Assembly (NCBI GenBank): GCA_021846505.1
Contig: JAJZWV010000024.1
Span: 1 to 47,303, forward strand
Direction: 5' to 3'
DNA length: 47,303 nucleotides
Source: Bacillota bacterium
Lineage (GTDB): Bacteria; Bacillota; Sulfobacillia; Sulfobacillales; JAIMBI01
The position numbers and the translations under genes were made by a program. Positions 17,206-25,749 of the stretch are shown one piece after another (position 1 is the first letter of the stretch; each line of letters opens with the position of its first letter). Below the pieces are notes generated by a model that was given only the letters and a program-made list of their open reading frames with translations, made no database searches and was not told the origin of the DNA.

Positions 17206-19356
17206 GTGTCGGTGGAATTGGACCGCATGGTGGACGCTTTAGGCTTCAAGCCGGATCTGGAGGCAGCGGGGCGCATCCGCGCGGCCCTGGATTTGGCGGA
17301 GCGCGCCCATGCCGGCCAGTCCCGCGCGTCTGGCGACCCCTATATCGCTCATCCGGTGGCGGTGGCTCGCATTCTGGCCGACCTGCACATGGACACGGAC
17401 ACCATCGTGGCCGCGCTGCTGCACGACGTCGTGGAAGACACGAGCGTGCCGCTCGATGATATCCGGGCGCAATTTGGGGACGACGTGGCCGAGCTGGTGG
17501 ATGGCGTCACCAAGCTGTCGCGCCTGAAGGTTCGGTCACGCGAGGAAGAGCAGGTGGAAAATCTCCGCAAGATGTTTTTGGCGATGGCCAAGGACATTCG
17601 GGTGATTTTCATCAAACTGGCGGACCGCCTGCACAACATGCGCACCTTAAAGCACCTGAGCTCCGAGCGGGTTGCGCGCATTGCGCGGGAGACCCGGGAA
17701 ATCTATGCCCCGCTGGCCAATCGGCTGGGCATTTTTCGCATCAAGTGGGAGCTGGAGGACCTGGCCTTTCAGTTCCTGGAGCCCGACGCGTTCCAGGACA
17801 TGCGGGTTAAAGTCCAGAAGCGGCGCCAGGAGCGCGAGGCCGCCGTGGACGAAGTGGTGTCGGTGCTGACCAGCCGGCTGTCCGCCATGGGAGTGGAAGC
17901 GGAGGTGTCGGGGCGCGCCAAGCACCTCTACAGCATCTACCGCAAGATGAAGGCCCAGGACAAAGACTTCAGTCAGGTTTATGACTTGGTGGCGGTGCGC
18001 GTGCTGGTGGCCAGCGTCCGCGACTGCTATGCCGCTCTGGGCCTGGTGCACGAGATGTGGAAGCCGCTGCCGGGCCGCTTTAAGGACTACATCGCGATGC
18101 CCAAGTCTAACTTGTACCAAAGCTTGCACACCACCGTCATCGGCCCTGGCGGGAACCCGCTGGAGGTGCAGATCCGCACCTTTGAGATGCACCGCACGGC
18201 GGAATTTGGCATCGCGGCGCACTGGCGCTACAAAGAGGCAAGCCCCAAGGACCCCGACTTTGAGCAAAAGCTGGCCTGGATTCGCCAGCTCATGGAATGG
18301 CAGCGTGACATGGGCGATGCGCGCGAGTTCATGGAAACGCTGAAGGTGGACTTGTTTGCCGATGAGGTGTTTGTTTTCACGCCGCGGGGCGACGTGATTG
18401 AGCTGCCCAGCAGCGCCACCCCCGTCGATTTTGCGTATCGCATTCACACCGACATCGGGCACCACTGTGTGGGCGCGCGAGTCAACGGCAAGGCGGTGCC
18501 GCTCGCCTCGCCGCTGGAAAACGGCGACATCGTCGAGATTATGGTGAACCGGTCATCACCGGGGCCCTCCCTGGATTGGCTGGGCTTTGTGCGCACCAGC
18601 AGCGCCAAGCACCGGATTCGCCAGTGGCTTCGGCGCGAGCGGCGCCAGGAGCACTTGACCCGCGGGCGGGAGCTACTGGCCAAAGAGCTGAAGCGCACCG
18701 GCCTGGATGGGGCGGTGGGCGACGAGCGGCTGGCGGCGCTGGTCCGGAAAATTGGCCTCGGGACCGTGGAAGAGCTGGCCGTCCGGCTCTCAGAAGGGGG
18801 GCTCACGCCCGGCCAGCTGTCCCAGCGGCTCTCGGAGGAGCTGGGTCGGGAGGCGGCGGCGATGCCGATCAAGTCCCCGCGCCCCTCGCGCGCGCCGACC
18901 CAGCCGGAGGTGCTGGTCCACGGAGAGCCTCGCCTGCTGGCGCGCTTTGGGCGCTGCTGCCTGCCGGTGCCCGGCGACGCGGTCATTGGGTATTTGACGC
19001 GGGGCCGCGGGGTGTCTGTGCATCGCGCCGACTGCAGCAATTTTGCCAAGCTGGCGGCCGACGATCCCGCCCGCATTGTGGATGTGGCGTGGGACGGCTC
19101 GGCGGCCGGTGCGCCCCACCCGGTGGAGCTGGCCGTGTACGCGTGGGACCGGCCGGGGCTTCTGGCGGATGTGGCCAACACCGTTCAGGGCACCAACATT
19201 CAAAATGCGTCGGCGCGTGGGTTCCGAGACCGAACGGCGGTGGTCCACCTGAAGCTCGAAGTGCGGGACCTGGGGCAGCTCACGCACATTATCGACAAGA
19301 TTGCGGCGCTGCCCTACGTGCTGCGCGTGGGCCGTGTGGCCAAGGAGCGGGCGTAG
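17206..19356 (+). CDS. rel: Bifunctional (p)ppGpp synthetase/hydrolase, RelA/SpoT family
   Basis: This is the main alarmone enzyme of the stringent response. It makes (p)ppGpp on starved ribosomes and degrades it. From GTG 17206 (AAGGAGGCGGGGC upstream) the product is 716 aa, normal for a long Rel. The hydrolase HD domain is intact (YIAHPVAVARIL, LLHDVVEDT with HD at 73-74, FIKLADRLHNMRTL). The synthetase domain (RAKHLYSIYRKMK, VYDLVAVRVLV, YQSLHTTV) follows, then TGS (VFVFTPRGDVIELP), a zinc-finger/helical region (GRCCLPVPGD) and a C-terminal ACT domain. Both active sites look functional. A start at GTG 17158 is possible but has no ribosome-binding site. Confidence 0.95.
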   Translation: MSVELDRMVDALGFKPDLEAAGRIRAALDLAERAHAGQSRASGDPYIAHPVAVARILADLHMDTDTIVAALLHDVVEDTSVPLDDIRAQFGDDVAELVDGVTKLSRLKVRSREEEQVENLRKMFLAMAKDIRVIFIKLADRLHNMRTLKHLSSERVARIARETREIYAPLANRLGIFRIKWELEDLAFQFLEPDAFQDMRVKVQKRRQEREAAVDEVVSVLTSRLSAMGVEAEVSGRAKHLYSIYRKMKAQDKDFSQVYDLVAVRVLVASVRDCYAALGLVHEMWKPLPGRFKDYIAMPKSNLYQSLHTTVIGPGGNPLEVQIRTFEMHRTAEFGIAAHWRYKEASPKDPDFEQKLAWIRQLMEWQRDMGDAREFMETLKVDLFADEVFVFTPRGDVIELPSSATPVDFAYRIHTDIGHHCVGARVNGKAVPLASPLENGDIVEIMVNRSSPGPSLDWLGFVRTSSAKHRIRQWLRRERRQEHLTRGRELLAKELKRTGLDGAVGDERLAALVRKIGLGTVEELAVRLSEGGLTPGQLSQRLSEELGREAAAMPIKSPRPSRAPTQPEVLVHGEPRLLARFGRCCLPVPGDAVIGYLTRGRGVSVHRADCSNFAKLAADDPARIVDVAWDGSAAGAPHPVELAVYAWDRPGLLADVANTVQGTNIQNASARGFRDRTAVVHLKLEVRDLGQLTHIIDKIAALPYVLRVGRVAKERA

Positions 19357-19815
19357 GTGCGTGTGCTGGTGCAGCGCGTGCTGTCCGCCCGCGTGGAGAT
19401 TGAAGGCGCGGTGGCCGGGGAGATTGGCCCGGGATTGCTGGCGCTGGTGGGGGTGGGGCGGAACGACACCGCCGAAGCCGTAGAGTGGTGTGCGGACAAG
19501 GTGATTGGCCTCAGGGTGTTTCGGGATGCCGAGGATCGCATGAACTTGGCTGTGGGTGACATCGCCGGGGGGTCGGTGCTGTCGGTGTCCCAATTCACGC
19601 TGTACGGAGACGTGGGGCGCGGGCGGCGGCCGGGGTTTTCCCGCGCCGCCCCGCCGGACGCCGCCGAGGCCTGGTGGGAGCACTTCAATGACCGGATTCG
19701 CCGCGCGGGGGTGCCGCTGGCCCTGGGCCGATTTCGGGCCGACATGGCGGTGCACTTGGTGAACGACGGGCCGGTGACCCTGTGGATTGACTCGGACCAG
19801 CACTTCGCCCCCTGA
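19357..19815 (+). CDS. dtd: D-aminoacyl-tRNA deacylase
   Basis: DTD hydrolyses D-amino acids and glycine mischarged on tRNA. The 152-aa product is of normal length and carries the two cross-subunit active-site motifs: SVSQFTLYGD (SQxxL, about residues 76-83) and NDGPVT (NxGP-T, about 137-142). The GTG start at 19357 abuts the rel stop directly. The rel-dtd-hisS-aspS order is the standard Firmicutes arrangement. Confidence 0.95.
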   Translation: MRVLVQRVLSARVEIEGAVAGEIGPGLLALVGVGRNDTAEAVEWCADKVIGLRVFRDAEDRMNLAVGDIAGGSVLSVSQFTLYGDVGRGRRPGFSRAAPPDAAEAWWEHFNDRIRRAGVPLALGRFRADMAVHLVNDGPVTLWIDSDQHFAP

Positions 19816-19846
19816 ATGAGCCGAAAGCCGCGAGAGGAGGAGCGCC

Positions 19847-21118
19847 ATGGATGAGCGCTGGCAGCGCCCGCGGGGCACGCAGGACGTGTTGCCCGCCGAG
19901 GCCGAGCGGATGGAGCGGCTGCGCCGCCTAGTGGCGCAAGTGGCCGAGCTATATGGCTACGGCGCCATCGAGACGCCGGTATTTGAGCAGACCGCGGTGT
20001 TTGTGGACGGAGTGGGGGGCGCCACGGACATCGTGCAGCACGAGCGCTACTCGTTTGTTGACGCGGGAGGCGTGGCGCTGACGCTTCGGCCCGAAGGCAC
20101 GGCGGCCATTGCCCGCGCCTACGTGGAAAACGGCCTGTCGGCTTGGCCCAAGCCGGTGAGGCTGTACTACTGGGCCCCGATGTTTCGCCGCGAGCGCCCT
20201 CAGAAGGGCCGCTACCGCCAGCATCAGCAGTATGGGTTTGAGCTGTACGGCTCCCCGGAGCCCACCGCCGACGCGGAAGTGCTGCTGGTGGCCCGACGGC
20301 TGCTGCAGGCGGTGGGGCTGTCGCCACACGTGCTGGTGAATTCAATTGGCTGTGATCAATGCCGCCCCCGCTACCGCGAGGCGCTGGTGGCGTACTTGGA
20401 CAGTCACGGGGCGGCCCTCTGTGGCGACTGCCGGCGGCGCCTGGCCGACAACCCGCTGCGCGTCCTGGACTGCAAGCAGGATCAGGCGGTGGCCCGGGGC
20501 GCCCCCGACATCGCGGCGTTTTGGTGCGATGCGTGCCGCAGCCACCAAGAGGCGGTGGTGGCGCTGGCGGCCGAGGCCGGGATTCCCGTGGAGCGCGATC
20601 CCGCGCTGGTGCGCGGGATCGACTACTACTCCCGCACCGTCTTCGAGGTGCACGACCCGTCGCTGGGCGCCCAGTCCACGGTGCTGGGCGGCGGGCGCTA
20701 CGATGGGCTGACTGTGCGAGTGGGCGGGGCTCCGGTGCCGGCGGTGGGCTTCGCCGGAGGGGCGGAGCGCCTGCTGATGGCTGCCGGCGCGGCGCTGGGG
20801 GCGCCGCGGGTGCCCAGCGCGTATGTAGCGCAGGTCGGAGTGGGCCATCAGGGATGGCAGGCGGCTGAGCGGCTGCGCGGCGCGGGGATTCCCACCGAGG
20901 TGGACCTCATGGCTCGCAGCTTGAAAGCCCAGATGAAGGAGGCCGGGCGGCGCGCCAGCGTCGTGGTGCTGGCTGGCGGCCGAGAGTGGGAGGACGGCTT
21001 GGTCACGGTGAAGAGGCTGTCGGACGGGCGGGAGGCCGCCGTGGCGCTGGCCAACCTGGCGGGCACCGTGCGGGAGTGGCTGAATGGTGTGGAGGCGGAG
21101 CACGCGGAACCGAAGTAG
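19847..21118 (+). CDS. hisS: Histidyl-tRNA synthetase
   Basis: This class II synthetase charges tRNA-His. The 423-aa protein shows motif 1 near FEQTAVFVDGVGGATDIVQ, motif 2 RYYxxMFRxE-like (LYYWAPMFRRERPQKGRYRQHQQYGFE) and the HisA-type motif LVRGIDYYSRTVFEVH. Motif 3 (AVGFAGGAERLLMA) and a C-terminal anticodon-binding domain follow. A cysteine-rich insertion (CDQCRPRY, CGDCRRRL, CDACRS) in the middle suggests a zinc-binding subdomain seen in many Firmicutes HisRS. The ribosome-binding site GAGGAGGAG precedes the ATG at 19847. No T-box leader is seen in the 31-base gap from dtd. Confidence 0.95.
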   Translation: MDERWQRPRGTQDVLPAEAERMERLRRLVAQVAELYGYGAIETPVFEQTAVFVDGVGGATDIVQHERYSFVDAGGVALTLRPEGTAAIARAYVENGLSAWPKPVRLYYWAPMFRRERPQKGRYRQHQQYGFELYGSPEPTADAEVLLVARRLLQAVGLSPHVLVNSIGCDQCRPRYREALVAYLDSHGAALCGDCRRRLADNPLRVLDCKQDQAVARGAPDIAAFWCDACRSHQEAVVALAAEAGIPVERDPALVRGIDYYSRTVFEVHDPSLGAQSTVLGGGRYDGLTVRVGGAPVPAVGFAGGAERLLMAAGAALGAPRVPSAYVAQVGVGHQGWQAAERLRGAGIPTEVDLMARSLKAQMKEAGRRASVVVLAGGREWEDGLVTVKRLSDGREAAVALANLAGTVREWLNGVEAEHAEPK

Positions 21119-21149
21119 CCCGCTCAATGCGAAAAGGAGTGAGTTGGCG

Positions 21150-22931
21150 GTGTCAGACAGCAAGGCCGGGGCGGCCTGGGGCCCGGAGCGGTCCCACTAC
21201 TGTGGCGAGGTGGGGGAAAGCCTGGTGGGCTCTGCCGTCACGGTGGCCGGATGGGTGCATCGCCGGCGAGACCACGGCGGCCTGGTGTTTATTGACCTCC
21301 GGGACCGGACAGGCCTGGTGCAGGTGGTAGTGAGCCCCGAGGCGGCCCTGGCGTTTGGCACGGCCGAGGCGGTGCGCCCGGAGTGGGTCGTTGCGGCGAC
21401 GGGCACCGTGGCGGATCGGCCCGCCGGGATGGCCAACCCGGAGCTGCCAACCGGGATGGTGGAGGTGCGAGCGGCGGCCCTCCACGTGTGGTCGCGGTCG
21501 GAGACCCCTCCCGTATCCCCGGCCAGCGGCGCCGAGGTGGATGAGCGGCTCCGCTTAAAGCACCGCTACCTGGACCTCCGGCGGCCGGAGCTGCTGAAAA
21601 ACTTTGTGCTGCGGGACCAGGTGGTGTACGCGGTGCGCCGGTGGATGCACGATCACGGCTTTTTGGATGTGGAGACGCCGGTGCTGGGCCGGAGCACGCC
21701 CGAGGGGGCCCGGGACTTCTTGGTGCCCAGCCGCGTGCAGCCCGGGCGGGTTTACGCGCTGCCGCAGAGCCCCCAGGTGTGGAAGCAGCTCCTGATGGTG
21801 GGTGGTCTGGACCGGTACTATCAGATTGTCAAGGTGTTTCGCGATGAGGCACTGCGCTCCGACCGCCAGCCAGAGTTTACCCAAATCGACATCGAGACGT
21901 CGTTTTTGAGCCAGGCGCAAATTTTGGCCTTGGTGGAGGATATGGTGCGCAGCGTATTCCGGGAAGCGCTGCAGGTGGAGCTTGCGCCTTGGCCACAGCT
22001 GACGTACGCCGAGGCGCTGGCCCAATACGGATCGGACAAGCCGGACCTGCGGGCCGGCCCGCCGCTGGTGGATTTGACGGCCGTTGCACGCGGAGCGGCG
22101 GCGATCGCCCAGTCAAACGAAGACCGGTGGGTGGGAATCGCGGCCACCCCGGCGGCGCTGTCGCGCCGGCAACTGGACGCGCTGGTGGAGCGCGCGCAGG
22201 CGATAGGCGCGCCGGGGCTGTTTTGGATCCGCCCCACCGCCGACGGCATCCGCACCAATGCCGGGCGGGCGCTGGCGGAGGGCACGGTCGCAGCCATGGC
22301 AGAGGCGGCCGGCATCCAAGCGGCCGACAGCGGCCTGCTCTTGGTGCTGGCGGGGCCGGCCCCGGAGGTGCACCGCCAGGCCGGCGTGCTGCGCCTTGAG
22401 CTGGCCGACCAGCTAGGGCACGTGGCTCCGGGGTTTCACTTTCTCTGGGTGACGGACTTTCCGCTGTTTGAGTGGTCCGCAGAGGAGCAGCGGTGGACGT
22501 CGGCGCATCATCCTTTCACGATGCCGCACCCGGACGACCGCTCCCTGGTGGCGAGCCATCCGGGGCAAGCGCGCTCCCAGGCGTACGATGTGGTGCTGAA
22601 TGGGGTCGAGCTGGCGTCCGGCAGCCTCCGGATTTATGACCCGGAGCTGCAGGCGGAGGTTTTCGGCGTCCTGGGCTTGTCCCGGGACGAGGTGGACGCG
22701 AAGTTTGGCTACCTGCTGGACGCGTTTCGCTACGGGCCGCCGCCGCACGGCGGCATTGCCTTGGGGCTCGACCGCCTGGTGATGCTTATGGCGGGCGCGG
22801 ACAGCTTGCGCGACGTGATTGCGTTTCCCAAGACGCACACCGGATCGGATCTCGTCATGGGATCGCCGGCGCTCGCGGATCCCGGGCAGTGGGCGGAGCT
22901 CCGCCTCTCGCCATGGGAGGACGACCGCTAA
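21150..22931 (+). CDS. aspS: Aspartyl-tRNA synthetase
   Basis: This bacterial-type class II synthetase is 593 aa. It has an N-terminal OB-fold anticodon-binding domain (VTVAGWVHRRRDHGGLVFIDLRDRTG) and motif 1 around FLDVETPVLGRSTPEGARDFLVPSR. Motif 2 is YYQIVKVFRDEALRSDRQPEFTQ. A GAD insertion domain covers about 290-420, and motif 3 is GIALGLDRLVML. The start is GTG 21150 after AAAAGGAGTGAG; TTG 21144 is an alternative. Discriminating versus non-discriminating specificity cannot be decided here. Its stop overlaps the convergent redoxin remnant. Confidence 0.95.
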   Translation: MSDSKAGAAWGPERSHYCGEVGESLVGSAVTVAGWVHRRRDHGGLVFIDLRDRTGLVQVVVSPEAALAFGTAEAVRPEWVVAATGTVADRPAGMANPELPTGMVEVRAAALHVWSRSETPPVSPASGAEVDERLRLKHRYLDLRRPELLKNFVLRDQVVYAVRRWMHDHGFLDVETPVLGRSTPEGARDFLVPSRVQPGRVYALPQSPQVWKQLLMVGGLDRYYQIVKVFRDEALRSDRQPEFTQIDIETSFLSQAQILALVEDMVRSVFREALQVELAPWPQLTYAEALAQYGSDKPDLRAGPPLVDLTAVARGAAAIAQSNEDRWVGIAATPAALSRRQLDALVERAQAIGAPGLFWIRPTADGIRTNAGRALAEGTVAAMAEAAGIQAADSGLLLVLAGPAPEVHRQAGVLRLELADQLGHVAPGFHFLWVTDFPLFEWSAEEQRWTSAHHPFTMPHPDDRSLVASHPGQARSQAYDVVLNGVELASGSLRIYDPELQAEVFGVLGLSRDEVDAKFGYLLDAFRYGPPPHGGIALGLDRLVMLMAGADSLRDVIAFPKTHTGSDLVMGSPALADPGQWAELRLSPWEDDR

Positions 22932-23250
22932 GCGGCGGCCACATGGGAGGCGGTGAGAAATCGGGCGTGGTGCCACAGCACGCGCCCGGTGCCGCTGGTC
23001 AGCACCATCCAAGACAGCCCGGCCACGCCATAGCCGTCTGCCAGCCGACCGGTGCCATCCACGGGCGCGGGAAGCGCCAGCGGGTGGCCAAGCTGGTGGA
23101 GAAACTGGGGCAAGGCATGCGGCTGGGCTCGGTGGGCGCCTCGTCCGCCCCAGCGGAGTGTCAAAAGGCGAGGGGGGAAGGCACCAGCCCGGAGGAACTG
23201 CTCCGGGCCGCCACAGCGCACTGGCAGCGGGGTGCTGCTTCGGGTCCCAC
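22928..23250 (-). pseudogene. Decayed TlpA/ResA-like thioredoxin-fold gene
   Basis: On the minus strand, the segment from about 23130 to the TAG at 22928 reads FLHQLGHPLALPAPVDG, then ADGYGVAGLSWMVL and GRVLWHHARFL. This is the C-terminal half of a TlpA/ResA-type redoxin, including the cis-Pro-region equivalent GVAGLSW. Upstream, the expected WCxxC active-site helix is replaced by RWGGRGAHRAQPHALPQF with no cysteines, and the N-terminal third is not readable in one frame. The fragment is probably non-functional. The upstream boundary is approximate. It ends antisense to the last codon of aspS. Confidence 0.4.
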
Positions 23251-23373
23251 AGCGGGCGCGTTTGCCCATTGCGCGGCGGACCGCCGAACGAAGCACGGGG
23301 AGCCGAAATCGCCCGAGGCGCCCGCCAATGTCGGCGGGTGCGGACCGTGGCGCCGCCGTGTGCCTCCACGGGT

Positions 23374-23517
23374 TCACGGCGTGCGGTCGGCGTCGCGGTG
23401 CTCGCGCTGGTCCCACCAGCTCCGCATCACCTCAAACCAGTCCTGAGGCTGGTCCTCTCGCCGGGCGTCCTGGAGATCCTCCTCACGCCGTTCGGGGGAT
23501 GCTTCGTGACCGTTCAT
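23374..23517 (-). CDS. Small charged protein of 47 residues, unknown function
   Basis: Reading the minus strand, ATG at 23517 is preceded by a strong ribosome-binding site (AGAAGGAGGGCACGCC). It opens 47 codons ending with TGA at 23374. The product is very rich in Glu, Asp and Arg and has a distinctive C-terminal half with WFEV, then MRSWWDQREH. There is no signal or membrane segment. A perfect 7-bp hairpin GGGGCTT/AAGCCCC (23541-23558) lies just upstream in its leader. No family is recognised. The good ribosome-binding site and clean frame argue that it is translated. Confidence 0.5.
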   Translation of the reverse strand: MNGHEASPERREEDLQDARREDQPQDWFEVMRSWWDQREHRDADRTP

Positions 23518-23663
23518 GGCGTGCCCTCCTTCTGGGGGTGGGGGCTTGGCGAAGCCCCTTCACTGAGCTCACCCTAATCCGAAGCGCGCCGACACTCACT
23601 GCGCTCGAGCCCAACGGGTGGTTGGCCACGCCGAGCGGCCGTTCCGCGCGGACAAGTGGTCCC

Positions 23664-23713
23664 ATCATGCCATGCCAAACGCTGAGACATGCCATAGAAT
23701 GATGAGGCATGAT
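23664..23713 (+). promoter_or_regulatory. Inverted repeat overlapping the sensor-kinase start
   Basis: ATCATGCC (23664-23671) and GGCATGAT (23706-23713) form a perfect 8-bp inverted repeat with two more direct ATGCC copies between. The right arm includes the ATG of the kinase ORF, and a -10-like TAGAAT sits between the arms. This is a candidate operator for autoregulation; no protein can be assigned to it from sequence alone. Confidence 0.35.
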
Positions 23714-24851
23714 CCTCGCAGGGGAATGGGGGTATTGCGTGTCGACGCATGTTCGGGATCGGTGGCCCGACACGGCTGAGCGGGGCAGCTCGGGGGCGCC
23801 TCCTGGGCTCACCGAGGACGTGGCGCAGAAAATCGCGCGCATCATCTACCGCATCGCCGACGTCGAGGCGGTGGCCATCACGGACCGTGAGCGCATTTTG
23901 GCGTATACTGGCGGGGGCTGTCCCCACATGCGGCCGGGCGCGCCCGTGCAGACCCAGGCCACCCGCCGGGTACTCGATACCGGCACGCTGGCGCTGGTGC
24001 GCGATCGTGAGGAGCTGCACTGCCCGGAGCCCACGTGCCCATCCCCGATTCAGTCGGCTGTTGTGGCACCCCTGCAGGTGGGCCACCGGGTAGTGGGCGC
24101 GGTGAAGCTTTACCGGACCGACCCCGGAGAAATGCCGCCGTACGCGACCCGCTTGGCGCAGGGCATGTCGGAGCTCCTGAGCCTGGAGCTGTCGCTGGCT
24201 GAGTCCGAGCGCCAGCGGGAGCTGTTGGCGGAGGCCCGCCTGGACGCACTGCAGGCACAGATTCGGCCGCACTTTCTCTTCAACGTCCTAAATACAGTGA
24301 TTGCCACCAGCCGTCAGGATCCGGAGGAAGCGCGGCGCCTGCTGGCAGAGCTGGCGCAGTTTCTGCGCGCCACGCTGTCGGACCACCGCGAGCAGACGAC
24401 GCTGGCGGAGGACTTGGCGGTCGTAGACCTGTACCTGCGCTTGGAAGGAGCCCGCTTCGGCAGCCGCGTTAAGGCGACAGTGGATGTTGACCCGAGCCTG
24501 CTTGCGCTCCGGATGCCGGTGCTGACCCTGGAGCCGCTGGTGGAGAACGCGGTCACCCATGGGGTGGTGCCCCGCGAGGCCATGGATGGCGTCGAGGGGC
24601 ACGTCTGGATCCGCGCACGCCGCCGCGCCGGGCGGGTGGTCATTCTCGTGGCCGACAACGGAGTGGGCATCAGCGCGGCGCGCATTCACGAGGCGTTTCA
24701 GCCGCGCGCGGGGACCGGTCTGGGTCTTGGCTTGTGGAACGTGCGTGAGCGGCTCCAAGGTCGGGCCGTGCTGCGCTTGAAGAGCCGTCCCGGGTGGGGG
24801 ACCGTCGTGCGGCTCTCCTTCCCGTCGGCTCTCGAGGGGCCGCCCGCATGA
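23709..24851 (+). CDS. Soluble GAF-domain sensor histidine kinase, LytS family
   Basis: This 380-aa two-component kinase of the LytS type lacks the usual membrane sensor. It begins with a GAF-like domain (about 35-150) containing three cysteines (C71, C105, C110) that could bind a metal, Fe-S cluster or redox signal. The His_kinase box LQAQIRPHFLFN (phospho-acceptor H188) follows. The ATPase domain has N280, DNGVG (316-320) and GTGLGLGL (335-342). It starts at ATG 23709, or possibly GTG 23739, which has a better G-rich upstream stretch. The stop overlaps the response regulator start, so they form one operon. Confidence 0.88.
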   Translation: MILAGEWGYCVSTHVRDRWPDTAERGSSGAPPGLTEDVAQKIARIIYRIADVEAVAITDRERILAYTGGGCPHMRPGAPVQTQATRRVLDTGTLALVRDREELHCPEPTCPSPIQSAVVAPLQVGHRVVGAVKLYRTDPGEMPPYATRLAQGMSELLSLELSLAESERQRELLAEARLDALQAQIRPHFLFNVLNTVIATSRQDPEEARRLLAELAQFLRATLSDHREQTTLAEDLAVVDLYLRLEGARFGSRVKATVDVDPSLLALRMPVLTLEPLVENAVTHGVVPREAMDGVEGHVWIRARRRAGRVVILVADNGVGISAARIHEAFQPRAGTGLGLGLWNVRERLQGRAVLRLKSRPGWGTVVRLSFPSALEGPPA

Positions 24852-25591
24852 CAAACGCCCGGGCGGTGCTGTCCGCCCTGATCGTGGATGACGAAGCGCC
24901 AGCGCGGGCCGAGTTGCGCTTCCAGCTCGAGCAGATTCCCGAGGTGCGGGTGGTGGGCGAGGCGGCCACCGCCAACGAGGCGCTGGAGCTCATCGAGGCC
25001 GTGGGCCACAACGTGGTCTTTCTGGACATTGCCATGCCCGGCGCCGACGGCATGGTGCTGGCGGAGCGCCTGCGAGGCGCTGCACCGGCATCACCGGCCA
25101 TCGTGTTTGTCACGGCGTACGACGGCTATGCCGTGGAGGCTTTTCGCCTCGAGGCGGTGGACTATCTGCTGAAGCCGGTGGTGCCGGAGCGGCTGGCCGC
25201 CGCGGTGAGCCGCGTGCGTGGGCGGAAGGAGCCGGGGGCCGAGGATCGGGCGACGGCCCAGCGGCGATTTGTGGCGGGCCATGCAGAGAATCGCACCGTG
25301 CCCGTGCCGTTTGAAGACGTGCTGTACTGTGAGACCGTGAAGAAGCATGTCGAGATGGCGGTAGTGGGCGGGCGGCGGTATGTGGTTCGCGAGACGCTGC
25401 ACGCTTTGGAGAAGAGCCTGCCACCGGATCTGTTCCTCCGATGCCACCGCGGCGGGATCGTCAATTTGCTGCACGTGGCCGACATTCGTCCGTTTTTCCA
25501 AGGCACCTACACCATCCGCCTGGACAATGGCGACGAGCTCCCGGTGAGCCGGAGGCTTGTCCGCCCCCTAAAGCAAGCACTCCATCTGTAG
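24848..25591 (+). CDS. LytTR-family response regulator
   Basis: The 247-aa partner of the adjacent LytS-type kinase has an N-terminal receiver domain with acidic pocket D14/D15, phospho-acceptor D60 (VVFLDIAMPG), T89 and K109 (YLLKPV). A LytTR DNA-binding domain follows at about 145-247 (VPVPFEDVLYCETVKKHVEM, FLRCHRGGIVNL, ELPVSRRL). The ATG at 24848 overlaps the kinase stop. LytTR proteins bind paired direct repeats and often control transporters, murein hydrolases or bacteriocins. No obvious target gene is immediately downstream, because the next segment is a decayed transposase. Confidence 0.92.
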   Translation: MTNARAVLSALIVDDEAPARAELRFQLEQIPEVRVVGEAATANEALELIEAVGHNVVFLDIAMPGADGMVLAERLRGAAPASPAIVFVTAYDGYAVEAFRLEAVDYLLKPVVPERLAAAVSRVRGRKEPGAEDRATAQRRFVAGHAENRTVPVPFEDVLYCETVKKHVEMAVVGGRRYVVRETLHALEKSLPPDLFLRCHRGGIVNLLHVADIRPFFQGTYTIRLDNGDELPVSRRLVRPLKQALHL

Positions 25592-25749
25592 GAGGTAGGG
25601 GCTGAGGACCGCGGCCCGGGGCTGCCCAGACTCGTCAGGTGGGCTGCGCTGCCGGCTCCGGTGTCAGGCCGCCGGCTCGCCGGGGCATTCTGCCACAGCC
25701 GCAGTGTCCGCCGGCAGAAGGCGCCCCGCAGGAGGCATCTCATGAAGCG

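Noticed and set aside
19816-21149. T-box leader in front of hisS or aspS
   Set aside because: The gaps are only about 30 bases; no specifier stem or T-box sequence is present. The leader of alaS is also too short and lacks one.
22413-23369. 318-codon minus-strand frame over the aspS 3' end
   Set aside because: It is mostly a shadow of aspS, and the adjacent minus frame gives the redoxin-like residues instead.
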